Source: Apteryx mantelli | Taxonomy: Eukaryota > Chordata > Aves > Apterygiformes > Apterygidae | Assembly: GCF_036417845.1 (NCBI RefSeq) | Contig: NC_089981.1 | Span: 64,755,268-64,819,267 of the forward strand | Reading direction: 5' to 3' | Length of the DNA stretch: 64,000 bases | Shown: positions 10,863 to 24,700 of the stretch, one piece after another | How positions within the stretch are numbered: the first letter of the stretch is position 1 | How the letters are laid out: the number at the start of each line of letters is the position of its first letter | Made by a program: the position numbers and the translations under genes | The notes under the pieces: generated by a model | Database searches by the model: none | Told to the model about the DNA's origin: nothing | The model's input: the letters and a program-made list of their open reading frames with translations, nothing else

Positions 10863-11243
10863 CTGTCCAAATATACTGTGCATAACATTTATGCTTGAAA
10901 AAATGTTCAGTATTTTCTGTTAAAATGGATATATTTAGTAGATACACATGGTTAGGTGCTACTGAATAACTGTAATTAGATGTTCTATTTATAGATCACT
11001 CACAACAGATTATGTGATTGTAAAGAGAAGCAGAGATTTTCTTTAAATAAAATGCCAGAGAGGAATTTAAAAAACTGGCATGCAAAACTTAGAGCCAGCT
11101 AAGATATTCTCGGGTAAAAGCTGGGCTCAAGGTGCTGTGAGAAAAGTCAATAGTTTGGAATTTACTTTTTCTTTTGGTTTAATCTTTGGTTACTGGAGGA
11201 ATTTTTTTTTTTACTTCCTTTTCTTTTTGTTCTTAAATGTGAC

Positions 11244-11262
11244 TTTTTTTTTTTTTTTTTTT
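11244..11262. repeat. Poly-T tract (19 T)
   Basis: A 19-T run follows another T-rich segment at about 11200-11230. It could be the poly-A end of a minus-strand retroposon, but no body is recognisable downstream. Confidence 0.8.
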
Positions 11263-14200
11263 GGAAGGCACAAAATATAGTGTGCTTCCCCTTATGGAAT
11301 CCCTTGCTTAAAAAGTTATTTGATGGTGGGATGCTTTGGCTTTTTATTTCAACACTTACAGTATTTCTGATCATTCTCTTTCTGTGATTTTAGAAATTTG
11401 TTTTCATTTGAAACAGAATAGTTGCTTTTCTTATAGCAATTACAGTTTAGGAGAATGTCATTGCAGAAGGAAATATAAGCCCTAACCAGTGATCACTACT
11501 TCTCTCCTAATACAGACCATCTCTATAGAAATTTCCTCACTTAAGTTCTTATTCTAACATGGACTTCTTTTAAAAGTACGAACAAAATTAATTCTACAAC
11601 CATTTCATAACATTTATGAAACAAAAAAGCAAAAACTCTCAGTACAGTGATGTGTTATTTATATACATTTTAATACATTCATTTTCCTTAGAATTTAGAC
11701 CTAAGGTGTTTAGGGAAAAAAACAGATGCAGCTCCCACCCCTCACCCCTTTAATTGTTGGTTGAAAGAAGAAAAAAATAACTGCTTTGGCTGGTCTGCTT
11801 TCTCAGCATAGAATTTCTTTGCCTCAATCTCTGCAAAATGTTATAAATTCAATTCCCCTGTTGGACCAAGAGTTAAAAATTAATTCATGAATAATAAAAA
11901 CCAATCAGTCTTGTTGAGTTTAAGAAGGATTATAAGAAAGGTTTTTGTACAGAAGCAGTTATATATCGCGGTGCTGACGTTGTTGGACTAATAGATATAC
12001 TAGGTCCCGCTGGTTATCTGATAAAGGTAGCTGATTTGCAAATAGGATTGTTATCCTGATGACTAGCGAGTCTAATATTGGATGGATTAAAAGAGGTTGG
12101 GCGGTTGGTGTCTATTATAAGTTCTTGACTCCCTCTTAGGAGATAATGTATTTGATTCAGAAGTGTGTTGATTGAAAAGAGACCCTGTAAATACATGCTG
12201 TAAAAGAATGGTTCATGATAACTTATTGCGGCTGGGATTTTCAAGGAAGGCAATGTGACTTTGGCACTGAAGTTCAGTGAGTGTCAGCATGCTTTTGGCA
12301 TGTAGCTGACCATTCTGTGGTATTAGGCCTGTACAGACATGAGGCTGTCCTGGACTCAGAGCACTTAAACTATAGAAGATGGGCACAGAAAAAGCACATT
12401 GTCCTGGGTGAGATAGAGGAAGGAGCTGCGCCCAGATTTTGGGTTGCAAAACGTGCGCCTGTCCCTATAGAGTTCTCCTGTGTAACACTGGAGAGGGAGA
12501 GAAGCAGACAGGAGATGCAGCTTGCTAATTTGCTTCGGGAAATGGGGAGAAGCAGAGGTATGGATATCTCATTTTTTTAAAAAAAGGTTTCAGAGCTAAA
12601 GCTAGAGTTTAAGGGAAGCCTATGGGCTGGGGTGGCTTCTTCCAGGGACACTGCCTGAGCCTGACGTGGGGTGTATGAAGGAGCTTGCCCTTTGGCACCC
12701 ATCAGCCATTCACTGCAATTAGGTGCAGATCTGAAGGAAGGAGGGAAATACAATCGCTTCCATGGGCAAGAGAAGGAATGGATGAGTCCTTTCAAATATC
12801 TGCTCCATAAGAGCTTCTCATGACTACAGAGTCTTGCTGGGAAAAGCATCTTGAGCGACAAATTCTCCTTTTGTAAGAGCGGCAGCATCTCTGGCTTTCA
12901 GCTGTCACGGTGGGAAAGCTTGCAAATGCAGGGCGTTTGGGATGTTAGAGATGGCGATATTCAATCTACAGGTTACTGACTGTTAGATTTGGGCTGTAAT
13001 TAAGGGACCCTAGGTAGAAGTGCCCTATTTTTGCAAGGAGAATAGTTTTTCCACCCTCAGTGGGGAACTAGCAGGTGCCTGTGCCTCCACCTGTCCATTG
13101 CTCCAGTGCCAGCACGGGTAGGAGCTCCAAGAGCTCAGCAGCCAGCTGCAGGGCTCTGTCCACAGCGCGCTGGGCATGCGCTGCTGTGCAAGGGGCTACA
13201 GGGCTGCCCTGGGATCTGCCATCACACCTTTCTTGTCACAGAACTGCTCCCAGGAACCATCCAAATTACTTTGTCCTCTAAAAAGAAAATGTGTGTTTCT
13301 CCTGCTCACCTTGGCAGTGCTCTCATTGCCGTGTTAAGAGAGGTTTCCAGGTTTGTGGACCTCATGGAGTCTCCAGAGAGACTTTCTGTCATCTCTGAGG
13401 GGTCATGCTCTGCAAACACACTTCACCAGCTTGTGGGTATAATGTCACAAATGTGGAGCCTGTCAGCACATCCCCTAAGGTGTTATTCTATGGTCCCTGG
13501 AGATCTCATTGTGAAGAAACTTGATTACAAAAGAGAAACCTTAGTGTTTCCCATCCTAGCTTCATCCGGTCTTCCTAGATATCCTTCTAACTGACATTGA
13601 GAAATATGTTGCTATCTTTGAGTACTCTTTTCATATATTTGCAAACTGTTTCCTAAATGAAGCAGTCTCTTGCTTTCTCCTCATACTTGAGTCTACCCAA
13701 CCACTTTTTGGGGTCTTAAAACTCTATCCAGTTGTCAGTCTTTTCCTAATATAGTAACACCTAGAAACTTTTGGTACATTTAGGTTAAACCTATGCAGAA
13801 GAGAAGTATCCCCTTCCTGGTTCCCTGGAAGTGTATTTTGATGTCACTTTTGCAGGAGATTGACAGCTGGGAGTAGAACTGGGACCTTGGGATCTGAGTT
13901 GCTGGGCTCTTGCAGCCTGCATTAAGAATGCAAGATATGTTGGCTTGCAATTCCTAACCAGCTCATCAACCTCTAAAGGAGAGCAAAGATGCAAGAATTT
14001 TTTTAGGTAATTTCTCATCTAGTCTAGAGTATATCTTGTCCACACTGTGATATGATGAATATGTAGTAGTATTTGTTTTAAATATCATCTTTATCTTTTT
14101 TTTTTAATCAATAGCAGGTTTATCAGGGTTCTTCTTTCTTAATTGTTGTTCAGTGTTACTCCTTTGCCTTGTTAACTACAGATTTAACAGGAAACAATGC

Positions 14201-14906
14201 ATTCATTTTGGGGTTGCCATTAGTCTGATCCCTGTCCTTAATCCTCAGTGCGTCTAGTTTTTTCTGGGAGAATGGCATCTAATATGAATGGTCTCACTGT
14301 ATCTTTAGGACCTCATCAATGTTAGAGTTAGGGTAAAGACTTGACACTTTTCATGATATGGACTACTGAATCACAGAAAAACCTTTAACAGTCATAGAGA
14401 AAAATCTTTGAGGAGGAGGTCATATTAAAATGATTCCAACTGTGACTGAAAACCTTCTGCCTGTAATAATGTAGTCGGTACTTGCTGGCTTCTAGGAACG
14501 ACTACTGTGCTAACAGGTTTTGTTTCACTCCCAGCAATAGGTAATTTATAATAGGTTACTTCATCTTCTGAAAGCAACTAACAACCATGAAATGCTGTCA
14601 CTGTTGTTGAAGGAAGAGACTGGTGATAAAAGTTTATATGGGAAACTAGACAAGCAGAAGCTGCAAGACGAAGAAGCCATCTACAAGCTTTGAGCTGTGT
14701 TTGGGAACTTTTTAAAATTGTTTTCTAAGGTGCTTTGGATCTGAATCTGCTGTCATTTATACTTGTGTAAATGATGAGTAATTGCCAAAATCAGATGGGA
14801 TACACCAATGTAAATCTGGCACAATATTAACATTAGGTTATTCAGCTCAACATCACAGTAGAGGAAGATATACCTGGGACTGTTATAAGAGATCTTATGG
14901 AAGAAG

Positions 14907-14926
14907 AAAAAAAAAAAAAAAAAAAA
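14907..14926. repeat. Poly-A tract (20 A)
   Basis: About 20 A residues follow GGAAGAAG. No processed-gene body or target-site duplication was recognised around it. Confidence 0.8.
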
Positions 14927-16849
14927 GGATTAAAGCTCTAAAGCTCTTGCTGTATGGGAAGGGCAGAAACTAGTTGTTTTCCTTCTATAAAACTCTACCA
15001 GGTGCTGTTACTGACTCAGATCACTGGCTGCTTCTTTTAGAGTTCAGGATTTGTGCTTCTAATCCATGAAGTGATTCTTTCAGCCCTTTGGGAATAATTT
15101 GGAGTATGTTGGAGAGGGCTACATAGTGGTAATTGGGGAGCAGTTTGATGCATTGCTAAAATGCACAGAGGACAAAATGCCAAATGAGGTGTGAGAGGAG
15201 GTGAAGTGTGAACTTGCTGAAGTTGCAAAGAATATTATCAGGATAAAAACACAGCAGAGATGAGTAAAGAAGGACTCTAAAGAAGCAGTCCAGCACGTGG
15301 GGAATTCCAGAGAGCTGTGGATGAAAATGTCCTTTGCCAAATTTATGAGGATGAAACCCATGGAAGGAGGAGGCCTGTGCAAAGGAGAAAGAAGACTAGA
15401 ACAAGACAGCTGGAAAGAATAGACCTGACTCTGGTTTCAAACTCATTAAAAGGTATATAATGCCATCAAGCTGAGCAGCAATTATGTCTTTATAGCAGTA
15501 GATAAAATCAAGACAAGGTGGAAGGCAAATGTAACCAAACTGTGCCCTAAGCAAAGCCTCACTGATATTACCCTGTGGGTAGGAAATTTAAGGTTAGAAC
15601 CACCTGGTTCTGTAGCATCTTGAAACCTCTGGTGTTGCAAGGGAATGCAAAAAGCAATGCCAGGTAACAATCTCCTGCTCTGGACAGGAGATCTGAAGGA
15701 GGGTTGATGGTTCAGGATGGTCTTGAGCATTTTGGATGGTAAGCAGTATCCTTCCGCTGGACACTGTTGGAGCTGTGTTAGACGAGAGATGATGAGCTGA
15801 AGGAAAGACAAGCCATGGCAAAACGTGGGTCATGGAGCTTGAGATCACACTGTGACAGAGCGATGGTGACTGAAAAGCAGAGGACAGCCGTCTGGTCACC
15901 AAGGCTGTGTCTTGCTGTGTGACTAAGGTTTCTGTCTGCAGCATAGTAGGAAAAATCTATTACTTGCCACTTTTCTCCTTTAACTTAAAGAAAGCACACT
16001 GAAAATGCACAGCCATTTCTTCCTCTGGAAATTTGGAATTTTATACAACAGCTTTAGGGGGAGATCACAGAGGAGGAAGAAGGGTTTTGCTAACACACAC
16101 ATATATTTCTGTTCCTAAAATTGAATAAGGGTTTGCCTAAAAATTAGGCTCACACTTTGCAAAACTGCTGCTTTGTTTCTCTCACAGCTTTTTAATCCAG
16201 TATGCAGTGCTTGGCCACTGGACTGGAAATGGGTTTTCCTTCAAGTCTGAGGACTGTCTTGTTTTGTCTCTCTGTTCCAAGGAGAAAGTGTCAGGAACAT
16301 CACTGTGAGGTGATGAAGAGGCACATATATAAAGCTTGCCCATGGTCGCACACAAGTCTCTTCCACCTGACAGACCTATAGCGTCATCTCATCACTGACT
16401 GAAAGCACAGCTTGCCTCCTGCAACCCTTGTGATGCATTTGAAAGCAAGGTTGTGTTGGGAGCAAATTGCGCTGAAGAGAGATGATGAGACCTAGGGAAG
16501 CAGGATATTCCAGAGGCAGAAGATCTCTGAAATGGAGCTTTTGACATTGGAAAGAGCTGCTGTGTGTAATGTCATGGGGCCTGAGGAAAGAGAACTGTTC
16601 CCTTGGGATCAGGAGATTTATTACGGTGCGTTTAGCATCCCTGCAACTAGAGAAGGAAGATGCACATTAGCAGCTGGTAGGAGGCCTGCATGACACTTCA
16701 GCTCCAAGGGAGCGGAGAAGGCAGGAATGACACATCATTGAGGGTTGGGATGGGAGTGGAGACCCGCATGGTGGTCAGAGTGAGCAAGAGCACCACTGGC
16801 TTGACATGGAAGAAGGAAAAGCTCTGCTGACCTTTCTTATTGTGATAGA

Positions 16850-16990
16850 AATATTACAGAATATCTCTGAAAGAAAAAGCAGGGAGAAAAAGCTCACAAT
16901 TAGTGAGCTGGAAAAGGGGGAAACTGGGAATCACCAACTGACTTTAAAGATCATCTGACCTGTTCCATAGGCTGTTGCTGGCTTTTAATA
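16850..16990 (-). mobile_element. Weak CR1-like 3' end fragment
   Basis: The segment reading attacagaatatc, then a purine-rich stretch, then gactttaaagatcatctgac resembles the reverse-oriented 3' end of avian CR1 (CACAGAATC repeats, then GGGACCTTAAAGATCATCTAG). Only the last motif is a good match, so the call is tentative. Confidence 0.25.
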
Positions 16991-17437
16991 TGGCTTCAAG
17001 CCTCTGTGCTGTTGTGGGATTACAGGATAGCCATTGCCTCCTTGTTGGCTCTTGGCAGTGTGGCACAGGAGACGATTTCATTTTAGCCCAACTTCTGTGT
17101 TTATCTGAAATCCTTTCTGTTCAGTGGCAGTGAGAAAGCAGAGAACAGCACATGACAACATCTCTTCTGCTTGAGAAATTAATGTGACATTGGCATTGCT
17201 CTGTGGTTCCTATTCTGATGGCTCTTTACGTGTGTGCAGTGCTTGTTCTAGCACATATGTACAGGGAAGGAAGGTTTGGTGTTTTACTGTGTTTGAGGAA
17301 TACTTTGCATTGATATTTCATGTAATTACTTATATATGCCAGTGAACATACAGAGACTTGCATGGTACCTATGTGCTATTTCTTGGTGTAAATGGCTTTG
17401 CTGCAACACCTCTATGCCTTGCATCTTATTGGTCAAG

Positions 17438-17478
17438 CATGCATCTTGTACACACAAGAGGTGTGTACAAGATGCATG
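17438..17478. repeat. Perfect 18-bp inverted repeat with 5-base loop
   Basis: The left arm (17438-17455) is CATGCATCTTGTACACAC and the right arm (17461-17478) is its exact reverse complement. They are separated by AAGAG. Transcribed as part of the ESRRB pre-mRNA it would fold into an 18-bp perfect hairpin. The stem is shorter than a usual miRNA precursor. It may have arisen by template switching during replication. Confidence 0.9.
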
Positions 17479-20400
17479 TACACACATTTGTATTAAAGCA
17501 AGCAAAGACATCTGTGCAGCTCCATCTTGGCTGTGGGAGGTGCTTCCTGCTGAATTGAGTCTCCTCACATCTCCTTGGCCTGAGGGTGCTGTTAGGACTT
17601 CCCTGGTAAAGCTAATACATAAGGACAGCTATAACAGGAGTGTGAACTGCAGTCAGGGGCTGGATGAACATATTCATCCCAGAAAGAAGAAGCCTCTGGT
17701 CTAGTTTCTGACTCCATCAGGAGATGTAAATTTGGGATTGGGGTTTTGGAGTCACTTCTTTATTTACATTGTCATTAAGATTGCAAAGTGCTTTGCGGAG
17801 GTGGGTTGAACAGCATTCACTTTGAGTAGCTATAATTTTAATGAATGAGGAGCACAGTAGGACCGAGCAGGAGAGAGTATCTTGCATCTCAGAAAATAGT
17901 TTCTGAAAAGCCAGTCTGAGATGCTGCTAAAGCAGGGTTGTTGCTTATCCCTTGCTTTCTGCTGGGATTTGAAGGTGCAAAGTGAAAGATCTTCACAGCA
18001 AATAAGAGGTAGAAGCTGAAGCATGTTTTTATGCTAAATCTCTATCAGACGTGTCCTTTCCCTGATGTGCCTTCTGACGTTTGCTAATCACTTGGGAGCA
18101 AGGACACAGCCTTTGCCTTCAGCAGCCCAGCCGCCGGGATGGAGTAAATATTATTCTGTGGCCAAAGGGGCCAGTTAGCCTCCAGGAGACACCAAAAAAT
18201 AGCACTCAGAAAAATTAACAGCAATAAAAGTACATTATACAATTCATCAATCTTTTATCTTCAACATTGGAGCAATGCTGCTTGGGGCACGCAGGTTACA
18301 CTAGGGTCAGCACTTTCATTAGGAAATCCCTCATCCCCCACCCCCAGCCCACCACCCTTCCCCACGGGTGCAGCAGAACTGCTTACAGCGATGGGTGCAG
18401 GCAGGTGCCTGGCGTGGGTAGGCGAGGCTGAGAGCAGCAGTTCAGTTCCAGGCAGTGTGAAAAATCAGAGATGGTTAGGTACGAGTAAAAATATTATAAG
18501 TTTCCCCGGTGTCAGCACAGGCCAGTTCTGATTTTAAAAATGAAATATGGCAGCTAATTAATCTAGATCACAGCTTAATCGCCTGTGGTGGGTTTAAAAA
18601 AAAACATTTTTGTGAGAATTTAGCACTCATGAAAGTGAGAGGCTGATATTCCTGCGTAGACCAAAGCACAGTATGGATAAGCTGCCTCCTGCTGGCTCTG
18701 TTAGTGCTCCTCTGTTGTGGCCTGCAGTAGCCGCTATTCATCTCCTGAGCTGGCCCTTCATACCCTTTATCTGTGGCAGTGTATGCACGCCTGGTGTGAC
18801 ATGCACCTCCCAGCACCTCCACTTTTCCTTACCAGAACAGTCACAGAGGCTCAGAGGCACAGGGCAGCAGCTTTGCATGTTCACTCTAAGATGATATGGA
18901 GAATGCCTCTTGGGACCAGGGTCTCCATGTGCTATGTGCTGCTTGGAGTCATGGTGAGACGCAGGCACTGCCCTGGAGCACTTGGTGGGAACAGAGGAGG
19001 GAAGGGGTCAGCACAGAATGCAGCCAGGCAGGGATTGGGACACTGAGAAGGCAATGGATTTGCCTTCTGTCTGTTAAATTTTGTGGAATGGCTTTAAAAT
19101 AATCCATCAGCAAAGCAACAGATTTCTATTCTGTTCAATCAACTTCTTTTTTTGGTAGGAGTCTCTACTGTTAGATGTGAACCATTTACTTTCTCCTTCC
19201 TCTTTCCCTGAATTGTTGTCCTGACTGTTCTTGCAGGTTAGCAAAGCTGAGCAGGAGGCAAGCAAAGGAATGAGTAGGGCAATGCAAGTGCTGGTGTTTT
19301 TAATGAAGAAGTCTTTGTTCTGAGAGTCAGCACCTCAACCTGGTGCCGGGGTTTTCTCTGTGCCAACATTGCCCACTGTGGCTTTGCAGTATTGGTTATT
19401 CTGTTGATACCAGTGTTCTGATTAAAATTCAGCTCAGGCATTTAAACTCTGTTCCTTATTTTCCTTTATAGTTTCAGTAGGACACATGATTCTTTTTTGC
19501 TTCCTATCTTGAACTCTGCTCAGTTTGCTTGTACGCTGCAGAAGAGCTTCTACATTAGGCTTCAGAGACGGGATGAGTGAAACAGTCCCTTAATGCGCAT
19601 ACAATTTTGAGTAGCAGTTTGAAGGCTCTGTGGTTGAAAGGTGCTGCACATTGCTTCTGAATTCTGTAAATCATAATTTTTTAATATATTTTTTCACAGT
19701 GACCTGGGTGGATAAAAAAGGAACTCTCCTATTTTGTGAGGTAATAACTGTATCATAGGTGAAATAAAATACAAAGCCAAAAGCTTTAAACAAAAATGGA
19801 TTGTTAATATTAATAAAACACAGTAGTACTGTTTTATATCTGTAACCTTCAGTGATTATACTGACCTACGAAGGAGCAGACACTTGGTGCTTAATTTGAA
19901 TAAAAACGTTATTTCTTATTCTGTCATTTAGATGAACTGAGAAGACGGAGCAGTCACGTTTACTGAGGACATGGGGATAGTGAGGCCAGAGGGCAATAGA
20001 GATCTGAAGAGTGCGGTTCCCATTCAGTCAGCGTTATGACCAGCAAAGAAAGTCCTGTCTCAGCATAGCAGCTGGAGAACAGACACATGATTTTCAACAT
20101 GAAAACACAGTATTAATGGGTTGTATTTTGTTGTGCAATATTTGATCCATGAGGGCCCTGTGGCCGGGAACCTGTAAAGCAATTTGAAAAATGTAAGCTA
20201 TGTGTAACAAGGTAAGATTCAGAGAAAAGGCAAAGAATTCACAGCAATGTGGAATGGGTTGTAGTGAAAAAAGGAGAGTTGTACACATCAAAAAGCACTG
20301 AGAATGATTCCAGATGTGCACTCATCCATTATGTCAGAAACAAGAAGAATCTGGCTTGTCCTTTTCAATTTACTTTCGCTATTACACAGCATGTATCCCC

Positions 20401-21534
20401 ACAGCATCTCAAATCTAGCAGTTTAGTCTGAGGAAGAATAACATATACATGATTTCTAGCATTACCTGTGATTTGTTCTTGCAAAACAGGGCTTTGAGAA
20501 CCCTGTGGGCACACAATTAACTGTTTCATTTTAATTCAGCCCTATGGGAAGGGGTCAGGGTCTCTTACTTTGTCTCTTTGAAATTGCTTTGAGAAGAAGG
20601 TGGTTAGTTAGCATCAACTGAGCGTCTGCCATCGAGGCTCAGTGAATAATCACCGAGCCCATTCCAGATTAGAAGAGGAGAGAGAAATCAGACAGGATTA
20701 AGCACCAATGATTAGTCAGCTTTACTGCAGCCATGTGGACTGGGCAGGATTTATTTGGCTCTCCCACTTTTACCTTCCGTGATTCTCCATGAGTTAGTCA
20801 GATGAGGCAACAAGCAGTCTTGGAGGAAAAGGAGCAGAGCTCGAGTCGCTTTCTAGTAAACATCTTTTCTTTCTTTCTTTTTCCTGAAATTCTTCCCTTC
20901 TGTTTTCCTTCATTTATGATTTTGGGTCACAGAAAGATGAGAGCATCCCTGAAGATGGCAGCACAGTCTCCCCAAACCCTACCTGCGGTGTTCACAGAGA
21001 GCGAAATTAATGCTTTCTGACCTGACAGAGGGATCCTTTCCCTGTTTCCTTCTTTCTCCTGCAGAGACTCAAGCTGATGTTCCTCCCATGCAAAGCTCCC
21101 TTTTGATATCTGATTCCTATTCCCAGGGAATGGGTCTTATTTCTAGGACAGTTTTTTTCAAAGAGGTAGAAAAATTTTGACTTGAGGAAATTGATTAAGT
21201 TTTTCTAACTGCACTGAAACGGAGTTGTCTTTGCACAGTTGTAATTTCTGAGTGAAAATGACCTTTGTCTTAAAATAAATGAAATACAATCAAAACAAAG
21301 TTACATCATAAAAACAGAAATCTGGATAATTCTTCCAAAGTATTTATAATATGAATTCTGAAGCAAATTGAAAAGATTTTGCAGGTGTGAACAGTGGTTT
21401 TTGTTGTTGGTGGTTTTTGTTAATGAGAGATGTGTAGTATTCTGTCCCTGCCAATCAATGAAATACATCTGTGGCTCCTGGAATCAAGCAAATAATTCTT
21501 GTGATTCTGTCCTTCTCTTAATTTCTGTTTCTTA

Positions 21535-21790
21535 GAACCTGGATGGTCTAAAGCCTGGATCAGGATCAAAGTCCAGTTCCCATCTCTTCTGTAACTTCCC
21601 TAGGTGACCTGGGCAAAGATCTCTGTGATTCTCTTCCCTGCCTGTAAACTGAGGATCGAAACACTTTCTTTCTTTTAGTCTTTGGAATGCAAGTTCTTAA
21701 GGGCAAAGATGGATCTTTAATACATAGTACACTGCCTAACGCTTTGAGACTGAGAAGTGTTTTTGTAATGAGAATAATGCCTTTAATAAT
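21535..21790 (+). mobile_element. MIR-like SINE (amniote type)
   Basis: The segment has 'taggtgacctgggcaaagat' and 'ttccctgcctgtaaactgag', which follow the MIR core (gtgaccttgggcaagtcact and tcctcatctgtaaaatgggg). They are followed by 'tttggaatgcaagttcttaa' and 'cagatggatcttt..tacatagtacactgcctaacgc'-type sequence, like the 3' part of amniote MIR copies. The orientation is plus and divergence is high, so it is an old insertion. Confidence 0.5.
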
Positions 21791-24700
21791 ACATTTTACC
21801 CTGTCCCAATCATAATCCTACAAATTAGATTGTTCTCTGTTTTTGCTTTGGTGGGAATGAAGTTCCTGAAGATGGGTTCCTCATGGGCTGCGCCCTTTAG
21901 CTTGAATTTCTATATTCAAGATGAAAGCTTTTGTGCTGTGCAAATGCTTTCATGCTACTTTGACACAGACTTTTGGACTGAATGGCAAAAGCTTCTTTGC
22001 CTTCTTTTCAAGTGTGTTCCTATATTTGTGTGTATAAACATACACTGTATACGACAGTCCTCATTTGCACACTCAGCTATAGAGAAGAGCGCGTTTTGTA
22101 ATTCTGGAAAATATCCTCCTTTGAGAGCAGCTCTCTGTAGGTGTTCTACTTCATGCGTAAGCCCTAATTTTGGAGACCTTTTTGCTCTGGCAGCATCTGT
22201 ATTGGGCTGCCTGTACCCTACCTCTATCCATACTCTGTGCCAAAGACATAAAGGACAATGTGTTTTTCTCACCTCGCCTGCTTACCTGTTGACCATCTCC
22301 TTTAGAGGCAGATCTGCTGCAGTCTGATCCAGACTGCATTTGGTTTACAGTTATCGGGATCTATTTTTCCATTTTTCTCTTCTGCCAGCTTTTGGAGTCT
22401 TCAGAGAGTTATTTTCTCTTCTACCCAATCTCCTATTGTTCCTATATTCTTTTGGGTCAGCTCTGTCTCTTTAGTGAGATCTGGGGCTTCCCAGGCCTGC
22501 ATCACATAGCTTTTTTTAGCCACTGAAAGTTTATTTCTCCCCACACCTCAGCCATGCCTCCCCCCGATCTGCAATGTTGCTTTGCCCCAGATTGGCTGAG
22601 TTCAAGCTTTTGAATTCTACCAATGTGAATGCTATGTGCCTCTGCTATTTTGGAGAATCTTGTAACTTGATGAAGGACAGCATTGGTGAGTTAATTACTT
22701 CCCTGGTCAGTAAGTAGGGCAAAGCTACTGTTCAAGTTCATCTCCTGGGCTGTTCTGCATCATTATCCTCTACTTCTCAAATATAGGGCCCAAGTGGCCA
22801 TAGACTCTGTAGGGTGAAGGTTCCAGTAAGAAAGCTTTCCTTGGCACCAGTACCAGAGAAGAAGGCCTGTGGATGGCTGATGTTGGAAATCTCTGTCCTA
22901 GGAGTCTTTAGATAGTCTCTGTTCAACATCTGTTATCTGATGTGTTCTGCAACTTTATGGTTCTGTTTAGCCCCAAGCAAAGCTCAGCAGTATCTGCAAC
23001 TGAAGCCTGACTTCCTTGTTTTCTTCTTCACCACCTAATGGCTGTGGCTTCAACACTAACACTATATCTTCACCTGTCTGGAAACCACTACCACTAGCAG
23101 CACCTGCTTCTTCATTGTGATAGTGTCATTCAGCAGCTTTCCCTCTCCCTGGAGAATGGGGACCGCACATCAGCGACCCTGAAGTGCAATGCTAAGTGTA
23201 TGAAGTGTTTTGGCTGGGGCTGTATGAGATCCTTTTCCATGTGTGTAGATTTAATTCTAGCTATCCTGAAATATCCACTAACAGATAAGATACAATTGTC
23301 TGTTTTTCAAGTCTCTAATGATAGGGGGAAAAATTGCTCTTTGAGAGCTGAGTCATTATTGAACATGCCTGATATGAGAGAACTTTTTGTCTTTTTACAT
23401 GCATGGGTCTAAACCTTTCTGCAGGTTTCCTACAGCCAAAAGTTCAAAAAAACTGATAATTCCGTTCAAAGATTGTTGACTTGGCGTAGTGGTGGGCTCC
23501 AGACTGACCTTCAGGTAAACTAGACATTACTTGATGTGATCCAGAGTGTGCATAGCCCAGCACTTGGTGGAGATGTTACAAAGAATTAGATTTCTTCACA
23601 ATGTGTTATTTGCGTGCACTTTCTGTTTCCTATCCCTCTTATTTCAAATCCTGAGGTTCTGTGAGAAGCATGTACTGCTCTATGAGCTCTGCACACAAAG
23701 CAAGAAAGTCTCCTAGTGCAAATGTACCAGAGATGTTTGGTGGAAGGTGCATGTGGACAACACATCTCAAAGAACTCCTACGGCTGGTTGGTAATTTTTC
23801 TTCCCTTTCTTTATTTTCTGCTGAGTGAGTGTATGAAAAGTAACTAGAGTTTCAGGTAAGGCACTGAGCAGAACCCTGGATGTACCCTTCTCACACTGGA
23901 ACAATGCAAACACTTCTGGGGTTATGCATTTTTTGAAGCTTGAATCAGATTTGTGCTTGAAGATGCACTGGATATTTGAAGAATGCTGCAACAGTATGTA
24001 AAAGAGAAATGAGGAGGGAGTGTGAAAATAATGATGCCATAAACAGTGCAAGTGAAAGTGAGCTTCACTGAAAGAAGAAAAGTAACAAAGAGAACGGAGG
24101 AGGTTGTATCTTTGTTATCCTGCAATATTTAATGACAAGTCCTCTGCTTAAAACCTTGGCTCTGAAAGTGAAGTGGTGCAATGGTTCTGGGCCATGTGTG
24201 TGTTGTTTTCTTTCTTAATGCAAGTTTCTTGTTCTCACCACTGCAGAAGAAAATTTGATATCATGGCTTTAGCTCATGCAAGGAAGCTGAAAACAAAGAT
24301 AGACACAGAAAACAAACAATATATGTATTTTTTTCAAGAATTGCCTGATTTAAAAGCCATTCTTGTAACTCTGCAAGGATGAAATTTAGGGAAGCCACGT
24401 TCTAGGTTTTGGGGTGCTGGAGTTGGATGACATGTCTGTGGTGGGTTTGAAGTTAAAAAAAGAGGATGGACTGAGCACTGCAAGACAAATCTGAGCTGAG
24501 ATGATTAAAGTCATACGCAAATGTGCGTCAGATTTGTACTCCTCTGGAACTCCATGACTCAAAACCCAGTAGGCTGTACTAGCAGGATGGCTTGATGTGA
24601 GAGGCTACAGTACCTGTTCCTTTCTCCCTCCTTCTATGTGCAGTTCTATGTATGCGTGCTGGTAGCCACATCATGTAATACTAGATTTGCACTTCCCTCC

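Noticed and set aside
13171..13182. TGGGCATGCGCT as an NRF1 promoter site
   Set aside because: Only a partial match to the palindromic NRF1 consensus, with no CpG island around it.
13106..13594. 162-codon plus-strand frame in intron 1
   Set aside because: Low-information sequence with no family resemblance, in a locally GC-richer patch. Treated as chance.
17438..17478. The 18-bp hairpin as a miRNA precursor
   Set aside because: The stem is too short for a normal pri-miRNA, and the flanks do not extend the pairing.
21830..22327. 165-codon plus-strand frame in intron 1
   Set aside because: No recognisable domain, no promoter or splice context, and composition like the surrounding T-rich intron. 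A frame of this length is plausible by chance in 64 kb.
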